NCBI GenBank assembly: GCA_031082125.1
Contig: JAVHLM010000012.1
Span: forward strand, 137,336 to 187,585
DNA from: Candidatus Eremiobacterota bacterium
GTDB taxonomy: Bacteria > Vulcanimicrobiota > CADAWZ01 > Ess09-12
Direction: 5' to 3'
DNA: 50,250 nt
Shown: piece by piece, positions 8,153 through 15,051 of the stretch
Position numbering within the stretch: the first letter of the stretch is position 1
How the letters are laid out: each line of letters opens with the position of its first letter
Notes under the pieces: model-generated
What the model saw: only the letters and a program-made list of their open reading frames with translations
The model's database searches: none
What the model was told of the DNA's origin: nothing
Translations under genes and position numbers: made by a program

Positions 8153-8470
8153 GTGAAAACGAAAAGGAAATGCTACGTGGTTAATTGTCCACACGAGCCC
8201 CTGCAGCGTGTGGGAGTCAACATGCTGAAAGTGCTTGGCATACAGCCTGGGTCTGAGTCCTTTGAGAAACAGAAGCACCTTATTGCGGTGGAGATATGCA
8301 GGGATCACTTCCTGGAAAAGTTCCCTTCCTACCAGCTCTTCAAGAAGTCCTTCTTCCAGGGGATGATAATGATTTCAAAAACCCAGTACATTGCCATGGC
8401 GAAGGAGCTTTACGGAATGGCACCGGGAAAGATTGATGAAGGGGACTTCAAAGCCTCGCCGCGAAGCTGA
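8153..8470 (+). CDS. Hypothetical protein, GTG start
   Basis: 105 residues beginning at GTG (no ATG is available in frame), with GGGGTGA upstream. It has a Cys/His cluster near the N-terminus (CYVVNCPHEP) and a later C-R-D-H, which might bind a metal, then a mostly helical C-terminal half. I recognise no family. It lies 61 bases after the preceding small gene on the same strand. The next gene converges on it, and a small hairpin (CTCGT/ACGAG, 8479-8492) sits between their ends. Confidence 0.65.
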   Translation: MKTKRKCYVVNCPHEPLQRVGVNMLKVLGIQPGSESFEKQKHLIAVEICRDHFLEKFPSYQLFKKSFFQGMIMISKTQYIAMAKELYGMAPGKIDEGDFKASPRS

Positions 8471-8485
8471 TGATGGGCCTCGTTC

Positions 8486-8686
8486 TTACGAGAACCACTG
8501 GGTCACAAAGGATCTGAAGGAACTGTAAAGTTCAATGCCGGGCTCATGGCTTTTCTTGATGTCCCCCTGGGTCATGACGTCCAGAATATCAATAAAAAGA
8601 GGCTGAAGCTCAAGCGCTTTCACTCTCCCGCCCTGTGCCAGGCTCTCCCGGATCGCACCGCTTTCTCCCCCACCCTGCTTATTCAT
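8486..8686 (-). CDS. Small hypothetical protein
   Basis: 66 residues on the minus strand. The start is supported by GGGAGGG about seven bases upstream, much better than anything for the overlapping plus-strand frame at 8546-8839. The protein has a Gly-rich N-terminus, then a helix containing LQPLFIDILDVMTQGDI, and ends in aromatic residues. No known family. Its start region faces the BlaI-type operator region, and a single TACTACA half-site lies at 8723-8729, about 40 bases upstream of its start. Confidence 0.45.
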   Translation of the reverse strand: MNKQGGGESGAIRESLAQGGRVKALELQPLFIDILDVMTQGDIKKSHEPGIELYSSFRSFVTQWFS

Positions 8687-8835
8687 AGAATGACCCTCCC
8701 TTGTGCCCCCCTCTTCTTACAGTACTACATCACGCATCGGTGCTCTCCATCTAGGCATCAATTGTTACGAATTTGTAATATTAGTGAAAATCCTGTAAAA
8801 TTATTGTGTACAGAGATCTTTATTTTCAGGGGCTC

Positions 8836-8864
8836 TTGACATAATACTACGGTTGTAGTATTAT
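8836..8864 (+). promoter_or_regulatory. Promoter of the repressor-peptidase operon
   Basis: Consensus TTGACA (8836-8841), a 17-base spacer and TATTAT (8859-8864), followed by AGGAG and the repressor gene at 8912. The operator occupies the whole spacer and the -10. Confidence 0.8.
8841..8864. promoter_or_regulatory. BlaI/MecI-type operator
   Basis: Perfect ten-base inverted repeat: ATAATACTAC and GTAGTATTAT around GGTT. The TACTAC/GTAGTA core is the pattern bound by BlaI/MecI repressors, and it lies between the -35 and -10 of the gene for such a repressor. Negative autoregulation is the natural reading. Confidence 0.85.
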
Positions 8865-8911
8865 GGAGGAGAAGTCCAGTATGGGCTCAAGATGAGCACA
8901 GGAGTTTTCAG

Positions 8912-9307
8912 ATGAGCATCGAGTCAAGGTATTCCCACCTGGGGGAGCTGGAGCTGGAGATAATGGATGTGCTCTGGGATTTCGATTTTGCCACGGTGAA
9001 GGATATCCATGAGACACTGGTCAAAAAGCGCGACATCGCCTATACGACGGTAATGACCGTGATGACGAGGCTCGCAGAGAAAGGAATGCTGAAGCGGTCG
9101 CAATCCGGCCGCACTTATGTGTACAGGCCAAAATACTCCAGGACGCAGATAGCTCACACCTTTTTCGACAGGATCAAGGAGAAGATATTCAGGGGAAGAC
9201 CGGCAGAGCTTTTTTCCTACATCATCGCCAGCAGTTCCCTCACCTCGGACGATCTTCTCAGGATAAAGCTCCTCATCGAGGAGAAGGAGCGCCAGACCGA
9301 TGGATAG
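8912..9307 (+). CDS. BlaI/MecI/CopY-family winged-helix repressor
   Basis: 131 residues, typical of the family. The N-terminal winged helix reads LGELELEIMDVLW, then DIHETLVKKRDIAYTTVMTV for the recognition helix, then RLAEKGMLKRSQSGRTYVYRP for the wing. The C-terminal helices form the dimerisation part and include the region that partner peptidases cleave in BlaI and MecI. The ribosome site is AGGAG. The gene overlaps the downstream M56 peptidase by eight bases, the standard repressor-antirepressor arrangement. The operator in its own promoter implies autoregulation. The signal need not be a beta-lactam: many such pairs sit beside unrelated genes, and no beta-lactamase or penicillin-binding protein is nearby. 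Confidence 0.92.
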   Translation: MSIESRYSHLGELELEIMDVLWDFDFATVKDIHETLVKKRDIAYTTVMTVMTRLAEKGMLKRSQSGRTYVYRPKYSRTQIAHTFFDRIKEKIFRGRPAELFSYIIASSSLTSDDLLRIKLLIEEKERQTDG

Positions 9308-10400
9308 CATCGTCATATTCAAAGCCGCTCTCAACAGCTCGGTCAATTTCATCTTCTGCCTGCTTGTGGTGATGCTCTTCGTGAGGATTTTCAACATCAA
9401 GAGCCCGGCGCTGCGCTTTTCCCTCTTCCTCCTGCCCCTTATCAAGCTCTGGTTTGATATGGGGACGCGCTTCTCCTCGGGGCACGGGTTCCCTGGGCCA
9501 TTCCCGCTCAAGGCGGGCGGCGTGTTTGACCTCTGCCTTTCAGCAGGGCTCGGATCTTCGGGTCTCTCGCTCTGGTCCCTCATATGCTCCTGCATCATCT
9601 CGCAGCATACTTATTCCATCGGTGACCTCATACTATGCGCGACAGGCCACGGGCTTTCCCAGACGCTTGCGGCCCTGTGGCTGTCTGCGGCGGCTTTGCT
9701 CATCCTTTACAGGGTCCTGGGCTATCTCTTCTATACCAGAAAGCTCTTCGCATCGGCTTACGAGGATGAGAGGCTCAAGCCCCTGGCAGATGCTCTCAAG
9801 AGGCCGCTGTACCTGTCGCCTCTTGCCAAAACCCCCATGGTGGCCGGGATGGTAAATCCCGCCATACTACTCCCGGTCAGGCTCCCGGAGACCCTCGAGG
9901 AAAAGGAGCTTGAAATGGTCCTGGACCATGAAATCAGCCACATCAGGAGAATGGACAACGTGCTCAACTTCCTGCTTGGCATGACAGGCGATATATTCTT
10001 CTTCCTCCCTCCAGTAGCTTTTCTCATAAGCAAAATCAACGAAGAGAAGGAAAAGATCTGCGATCTGATGGCCGCAGGAGACCACGGGGAAAAAGCTCTT
10101 GACCTCTGTAAGACCCTGGTGAAGCTGGCGGCGTCCAGCCTCAGGGAAGGCCCCTCCCTCATCACTCATGCCTGCGGGTTTGCCCTTTTTCCCCGCAAAG
10201 CCGAGGAGGGCCTGATGGGCCGGGTCACGTACCTGCTCTCCTGCAAGCCCGGGAAAAAGGGAATATTTCAGCAGAGATGGGCATATATACTGGTGACGCT
10301 CGCGCTCCTCAAACTGCTTATCGGTGTCTCATTCTTCACCTCGGAGGGTGCCGCGAGGATCTGCACCGAGGTGGCCATGAGGATAGTGGTAAGTGCATAA
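9300..10400 (+). CDS. M56-family membrane metallopeptidase (BlaR1/MecR1-type) without sensor domain
   Basis: 366-residue integral membrane protein. Hydrophobic helices are near 14-32, 38-54, 118-142, 222-246 and 327-348, with a further hydrophobic stretch near 75-105. The zinc site is HEISH (210-214) in LDHEISHIRRMDN, with a later E-x-x-x-CD segment as in BlaR1. In BlaR1/MecR1 this peptidase inactivates the repressor after signal binding. Here the protein ends soon after the last helix, so the roughly 250-residue penicillin-binding sensor of BlaR1 is missing; the signal must come through the membrane part or another protein. It is translationally coupled to the repressor and followed after 39 bases by the S41 protease gene. 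Confidence 0.88.
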   Translation: MDSIVIFKAALNSSVNFIFCLLVVMLFVRIFNIKSPALRFSLFLLPLIKLWFDMGTRFSSGHGFPGPFPLKAGGVFDLCLSAGLGSSGLSLWSLICSCIISQHTYSIGDLILCATGHGLSQTLAALWLSAAALLILYRVLGYLFYTRKLFASAYEDERLKPLADALKRPLYLSPLAKTPMVAGMVNPAILLPVRLPETLEEKELEMVLDHEISHIRRMDNVLNFLLGMTGDIFFFLPPVAFLISKINEEKEKICDLMAAGDHGEKALDLCKTLVKLAASSLREGPSLITHACGFALFPRKAEEGLMGRVTYLLSCKPGKKGIFQQRWAYILVTLALLKLLIGVSFFTSEGAARICTEVAMRIVVSA

Positions 10401-10439
10401 CGGGGTGCCTGATCAGATTCGTTCCACAGGAGGTACGCT

Positions 10440-11948
10440 ATGAAATCAATGAAGCTCCGTAACCTTATCCTCCCGCTCATTGCGGCAATGATCCTCATTC
10501 TGTTCCTGCCCCTTACCCTGAGGGCCCATACTGCCCCCCCGGCAGCCCCCGGAAAAAGCCTTTCGGTCGATCCCAAGACACCCGGCACTCCGGCGCCTGT
10601 AGAGAAAGATGACAAGGCAAAGAACAGGAACTTCCCCAATTACAAGAAGTACCTGGACAGTTCGGAGGAGCTGGGATTCTCCCCCAATCCCAGGCTCTTT
10701 GGAGCGATCCACAGCCTCCTGAACACCCAGTTTTATGGAAAGGTAACCGAGGAGAAGCTCACAGACGGCGCAAAGCAGGAAGTGGAGCGCCTCTTCAAGG
10801 AGGCGCAGGCCGAGGCCCCTCCCTTCAAGGATAAGAGCTTCTCCTCGCCTGAGGATTTCCTGAACGCCGCCGTGGCCCAGGCAAACAGCAAGGTCAGCAA
10901 GGACCTCATCCTCTACTCGGCGCTCTGTGGCCTGCTGAAAGGCACCGATGACCCTTATACGGTCTATCTCACCCCGAAGGAATACGGCCAGCTCATGGAG
11001 CAGATGCAGTCAGCCTCCTTCGGCGGCATCGGCACGTACATCGAGGTCGACAAGGATAACGACAACTGGCTCACCGTGATAGAGCCCATGGAGGGAACGC
11101 CGGCCTGGAACGCGGGGATCAAGACAGGCGACGTGATCTCCGAGATTGACGGGAAGTCCACGAAAGGCCTGTCCATTGATTTAGCGGTGACCAGGCTCCG
11201 CGGGCCCAAAGGAACGCCTGTGACGCTCACCATCATGAGAAAGGGAACGAAGGGCACCCTCAAGTTCACCCTTCTCAGGGAAAAGATACAGGTGAAATCG
11301 GTGACTTACAAGATTCTCAATAACACTTACGGCTATGTGAAGCTCAGGAACTTCGGGGAGGAGACGAGCCACGAGCTGGAAGCGGCCCTCAGGGAGATGG
11401 AAGGAAAGGGCATCAAGGGAGTGGTGATGGATCTCCGCAATAACGGCGGGGGTTACATCAATGCCGCCGTATCAATATCGGGCATATTCCTGGGCAAGGG
11501 CGAGTCCATCGTCACCGTGAAGGACAAGATGGGCAACTCGAAGAGCCACAACTCCAAGGGCGACTATAAGTTGAGCCTCCCCCTCGCCGTGCTGGTGAAC
11601 AAATACTCGGCGAGCGCCTCGGAGATAACTGCCGGTGCCATAAAGGACTACAAGAGAGGCGCCCTTGTGGGCACCAAGACCTTCGGCAAGGGCTCGGTGC
11701 AGCAGGTCATGCCCTTCCCCGACGGCTCGGCCCTCAAGGTCACCGTGTCCCATTACTACACACCCAATGGGAGCGATATAGACAAGAACGGCCTGGAGCC
11801 CGACTACAAGGTGGAGATGGAGCCAAAAGACGTAGGCAAGGACAAGGACCCCCAGCTTGACACAGCCCTCCAGATCCTGAAAGGGATCACTCCCGAAAAG
11901 GGGAGCACGACCACTCAGATCGAGGAGGAGCGGAAAAGCCCGAGGTAG
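10440..11948 (+). CDS. ctpA: Carboxy-terminal processing protease (S41 family)
   Basis: Exported serine protease of the Ctp/Prc type, which trims or degrades envelope proteins from their C-termini. Residues 1-30 are a signal or anchor sequence. A helical N-terminal region follows, then a PDZ domain (about 190-280, with FGGIGTYIE and AGIKTGDVISEIDG), then the protease core. The catalytic Ser392 lies in YSASASEITAGA and Lys417 in TFGKG, 25 residues apart as in the family. The ribosome site AGGAGG is ideal. Its place behind the repressor and M56 peptidase suggests it is an output of that switch (inference). The 502-residue length fits; the C-terminal tail is charged and probably disordered. Confidence 0.95.
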   Translation: MKSMKLRNLILPLIAAMILILFLPLTLRAHTAPPAAPGKSLSVDPKTPGTPAPVEKDDKAKNRNFPNYKKYLDSSEELGFSPNPRLFGAIHSLLNTQFYGKVTEEKLTDGAKQEVERLFKEAQAEAPPFKDKSFSSPEDFLNAAVAQANSKVSKDLILYSALCGLLKGTDDPYTVYLTPKEYGQLMEQMQSASFGGIGTYIEVDKDNDNWLTVIEPMEGTPAWNAGIKTGDVISEIDGKSTKGLSIDLAVTRLRGPKGTPVTLTIMRKGTKGTLKFTLLREKIQVKSVTYKILNNTYGYVKLRNFGEETSHELEAALREMEGKGIKGVVMDLRNNGGGYINAAVSISGIFLGKGESIVTVKDKMGNSKSHNSKGDYKLSLPLAVLVNKYSASASEITAGAIKDYKRGALVGTKTFGKGSVQQVMPFPDGSALKVTVSHYYTPNGSDIDKNGLEPDYKVEMEPKDVGKDKDPQLDTALQILKGITPEKGSTTTQIEEERKSPR

Positions 11949-12005
11949 AGAGAAGAGTGGCCGATTGGAGAGAAGCGGACCAGGTTCCGAGAAGGAGCAC
12001 GGCGA

Positions 12006-13265
12006 CTGTATATTGATAAAGGCCTCAGACGGGCCACCCTGCCTGTCGTTTTCAGGCGCACCGCCTGCAACAGGTACTCGCTCCCTGTACTCATAGGGGC
12101 CCTGGAGAAGCACCTCGCCGGTGCCAATGTCTATCTCCTTGATGATCATCTCCACCTGAAAGACTTCGCCCGCCATTTCCCGTTGACCATTCTATGCTAT
12201 TCCTTTATGACCACCCAGCTCGGCACCGTCCTCAGGGAGGTCTCCTTCATCAGGGAGCACTATGGCAGCAGGGTGTTGCTCCTTGGGGGGGGACCCCATC
12301 CCACTGCCGACCCGGAGGGAACTCTCAAGGCTGGCTTTGACGCCGTCTTCACAGGGGAGGCGGAGAGAATATTTCCCGAGGCAGTGGAGCGCGTGATAAA
12401 AGAAGGCCCCGGGGCGGTGCAGGGTCAGTCTTTTAACGATACCGACATTCCAAGGCTCTCTATCGACGACTATTTCCCCATATCGGAGACACTGGGCCTT
12501 TACGGGCCCATGGAAATCTCGAGGGGATGCCTTCACCACTGCGCCTTCTGCCAGACCAGGCGCATCTTCGCCCCGCCCCTGAGGCACCGCTCGGTGGAGT
12601 CAGTGGTGGCGGGCATCAGCAAGGCGATGAAGGGGGGCCAGAAGAGAACCTTTTTCATCTCCCCCAATGCGCTCTCCTATGGCTCTGAAGGGAAGGGCAC
12701 GGTAAACCTGGCGGCCCTTGGCGGCCTTCTCTCGGCCATCAAGGCCACAGGAACAAAGTATATTGACCTTGCCTACTTCCCCTCGGAGGTCCGGCCTGAA
12801 TATGTTTCAGAAGAGGCCCTGGCCCTCATAAAGAAATACTGCACCAACAGGAAGATCGCCGTAGGCATACAGACGGGGAGCGACTCGCTTCTCAGGAGGC
12901 TGCGGAGGGGCCACACGGTGGCCCAGGCCGTCGAAACGGTAGCCCTCATCAGATCCATGGGGCTCATGGCCCACTGCGACTTTATCTTCGGCTTCCCAGG
13001 CGAGACAGGCGACGATGTGAAAGCGAGCCTGGAGCTGATGGAGCTCATCACGAAAAAATTCGGGGCGCGGATCCACTTCCATTACTTCCTCCCTCTCCCC
13101 GGCACGCCGCTGTGGGGCGGGAAGCCTGAGCCGCTCGATGACAGGACGCGCTCAGCCCTGGCGAGGTTCGAGGAGGACGGCCGCCTTGACGGCTGGTGGA
13201 AAGAGCAGGAAAAGCTCTCAATGGAGATTCAGGAGTGGAAAGCCAGGGGGTATATTACCGTTTAG
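12006..13265 (+). CDS. Radical SAM protein with B12-binding-type N-terminal domain (start uncertain)
   Basis: The radical SAM core has CLHHCAFC (CxxxCxxC), which holds the 4Fe-4S cluster that cleaves S-adenosylmethionine. The N-terminal part resembles cobalamin-binding domains (VLLLGGGPHPTADPEG), and the whole recalls the MJ_1487-type B12/radical SAM family. The only ATG/GTG/TTG start near the front is TTG at 12183, but the frame is open back to the S41 stop at 11948. The upstream codons encode a family-like N-terminus (LPVVFRRTACNRYSLPVLIG). I placed the start at CTG 12006, where AAGGAG lies eight to nine bases upstream; ATT at 12012 is another option. The reaction is unknown. The stop overlaps that of the convergent gene. 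Confidence 0.8.
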   Translation: MYIDKGLRRATLPVVFRRTACNRYSLPVLIGALEKHLAGANVYLLDDHLHLKDFARHFPLTILCYSFMTTQLGTVLREVSFIREHYGSRVLLLGGGPHPTADPEGTLKAGFDAVFTGEAERIFPEAVERVIKEGPGAVQGQSFNDTDIPRLSIDDYFPISETLGLYGPMEISRGCLHHCAFCQTRRIFAPPLRHRSVESVVAGISKAMKGGQKRTFFISPNALSYGSEGKGTVNLAALGGLLSAIKATGTKYIDLAYFPSEVRPEYVSEEALALIKKYCTNRKIAVGIQTGSDSLLRRLRRGHTVAQAVETVALIRSMGLMAHCDFIFGFPGETGDDVKASLELMELITKKFGARIHFHYFLPLPGTPLWGGKPEPLDDRTRSALARFEEDGRLDGWWKEQEKLSMEIQEWKARGYITV

Positions 13266-14077
13266 CGGTGCATGGAGGTGATCCACACAATCCCCCCGAT
13301 GAGGCCCAGGAAAGAGAAGAGGAGCTGGTACCAGCCCAGGCCGAACATCAGGAAGGGGAGCACGAAGAATCCCACGCCGCAAAGGAAAAGCGCCACAAAG
13401 GTGGCAAGGGTGGGCTCGATGCGGTTCCGCCACATGATCACGAAGAGCAGGTAGCTGATGGTGACGGCTATCAGAAGGAAATATGCAATGTAGAGGGGGA
13501 TGTAGAGCCACCAGTTGCTGATGCTCATGCCCTTTTCCTTGTACCCCTCGACGAAGGAGACGACGGGAGAGATGTCCACCTGCCTCACGTAAAGGCTGGT
13601 TTTAGCGGTGGGCTCGAGCTTGATTTCAAAGTCGTTGTTGCCCGTGTGGCAGTATTTTCCTATATCGTACCCCAGGATGGTGTAAATGTCGAAATAGAGC
13701 TCCATTGTCGTGACAGGAGATCCGTTCACCGTGATGGAGTAGGTGGGATTCTTGGTGAGCTCGGCAAGCGTCGAGGTGCGGTGGTTTATCTGGAGGTAAA
13801 GCTGCTGGGGCATCCTGTCCAGCGTGAAGGTGCCCTTGAGAGTGCTTGAGCCCGGCTTGTCCATGAGCAGGTGGGAGAGCCCCCCCCCCTCGCGCTCGAC
13901 AGTGGCATTCTGGCAGCTCACGGCTATTGTTCCCATCGGGGAGCCCGAGGAAAAAGAGATGGTGAAGGACTCGAAATCCTTGGCCAGCGCCGCAGCCGAG
14001 AACAGCGCCAGCATCAGCACCAGGATCAAGATCCCGGCCCCTTTCCTGCCCCATTGAGAAACCAGTCCTATGCCCAA
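13262..14077 (-). CDS. Exported beta-domain protein with three C-terminal membrane helices
   Basis: 271 residues from a TTG start with AGGAG eight bases upstream. Residues about 12-33 are a signal sequence, followed by a beta-rich extracytoplasmic domain (about 34-180) and three membrane helices (about 192-215, 222-243 and 246-266). The domain contains a short N-G turn (ITVNGSPVTT) and a G-x-N-D-F-E-I-K-L-E strand, as in galactose-binding-like jelly rolls. The same layout and motifs occur in the upstream neighbour, so the two are probably ancient paralogues. It is last in the seven-gene minus-strand operon, 11 bases after that neighbour. Its stop (TAA) overlaps the TAG of the convergent radical SAM gene. 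Function unknown. Confidence 0.82.
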   Translation of the reverse strand: MGIGLVSQWGRKGAGILILVLMLALFSAAALAKDFESFTISFSSGSPMGTIAVSCQNATVEREGGGLSHLLMDKPGSSTLKGTFTLDRMPQQLYLQINHRTSTLAELTKNPTYSITVNGSPVTTMELYFDIYTILGYDIGKYCHTGNNDFEIKLEPTAKTSLYVRQVDISPVVSFVEGYKEKGMSISNWWLYIPLYIAYFLLIAVTISYLLFVIMWRNRIEPTLATFVALFLCGVGFFVLPFLMFGLGWYQLLFSFLGLIGGIVWITSMHR

Positions 14078-14088
14078 GCGCCACGCTC

Positions 14089-14970
14089 CTAAAAGTTAAA
14101 ATCTGTGCCCGAAGGCTTGTCCTCCTGCCGCGCCTCGCCTTCGATGGCCACGCTCTTCTGGAAGGCATCCTCGCCCTTCTTCGCGGAAAGCATAGAGATG
14201 AGGGCCAGGACCACGGTGCAGGCCAGGTATACCAGCGACCATTTCTGCATGCGGGGAATGACAAGCCAGCAGTAACCTGCCGCAAAGCCGGCAATCATGA
14301 TGCCGATGAGGGCGAAGGATGCCGAATAGGCATCCATGTTGCTGTAAAGAGTCCTGTTGAAGAAAAACCATATGAAGTAGAGGATCACCAGAATTCCCAG
14401 CACCAGGGCGGCGGTTTTGCCGTACTTGGGAATCAGATCGGGAAGGTTGCTCACATTTTTTGCCAGAGAGGGATTATCGGCGAATATGGTGCCCCTGATC
14501 CAGAGCTGGTCTCCCGATTCAAGCGTGATGGCGACGGTGTTCTCCCCTTTCCTGAGCTCCCGGGATATCTCGAAGCCCTGGGAGATGTAATGGTTGATCC
14601 TGTTTTTCATCGACGGGATGAACTCCCTGCCGTTGATGAATATGTTCATCTCGGCCTCCGAGGGGGAGCTCATCCAGTCATTGAGCATATAGTACTCGCC
14701 GGGTACCTCGTCGAGGGTGAAGCTGTAAGTGAGGGAGCTTGTTTTGGGCGACGTGAGCTTGAGGGTGTACTCGCCGTTTGACTCCTTCTCGAAGAGGGCC
14801 GCCTGGGGCTTGATGACAAGGGTTCCCTCGGGCCTGCCCTTGATGAAGAGGGAGTAGAAGAAATTCCTGGAAGAGGCCGGTCGCGACTCACTGGAGCACC
14901 CTGCCGCCGCCAGCAGAACAGCAAAGGCCAGAAGAATCAATGAAAAGGCATGGCATTTGCCAGAGGGCAT
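14089..14970 (-). CDS. Lipoprotein with beta-sandwich domain and three membrane helices
   Basis: 293 residues. The signal peptide ends in a lipobox (LLAAAGC), so Cys25 is probably lipidated. The extracytoplasmic domain (about 35-185) looks like a jelly-roll sugar-binding fold: N-D-W-x-S-S-P-S-E, MNIFINGREF, and ISRELRKGENTVAITLESG, a sequence usual in glycosidase beta-sandwich domains. Three membrane helices follow (about 186-206, 214-237 and 243-262), then a charged tail. Having both a lipid anchor and three helices is odd. The ribosome site is GGAG. The gene follows the PP2C phosphatase gene by 81 bases. A ligand-sensing role for the signalling operon is inference. Confidence 0.85.
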   Translation of the reverse strand: MPSGKCHAFSLILLAFAVLLAAAGCSSESRPASSRNFFYSLFIKGRPEGTLVIKPQAALFEKESNGEYTLKLTSPKTSSLTYSFTLDEVPGEYYMLNDWMSSPSEAEMNIFINGREFIPSMKNRINHYISQGFEISRELRKGENTVAITLESGDQLWIRGTIFADNPSLAKNVSNLPDLIPKYGKTAALVLGILVILYFIWFFFNRTLYSNMDAYSASFALIGIMIAGFAAGYCWLVIPRMQKWSLVYLACTVVLALISMLSAKKGEDAFQKSVAIEGEARQEDKPSGTDFNF

Positions 14971-15051
14971 TGTTCACTCCAAAGGAGAATATGTTGTCAT
15001 TCTCAGGAGTATGTTCCCCGCGGGAAGAGGGAAATCCTGCAGGGGCTGTCC

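Noticed and set aside
8546-8839. 97-residue plus-strand frame
   Set aside because: It overlaps the minus-strand 66-residue gene, which has GGGAGGG at its start, and it runs through the region upstream of the blaI-type promoter; no ribosome site of its own.
8912-10400. Beta-lactam resistance module
   Set aside because: The repressor and M56 peptidase resemble BlaI and BlaR1, but the sensor domain is missing and no beta-lactamase or penicillin-binding protein is near, so resistance is not supported.
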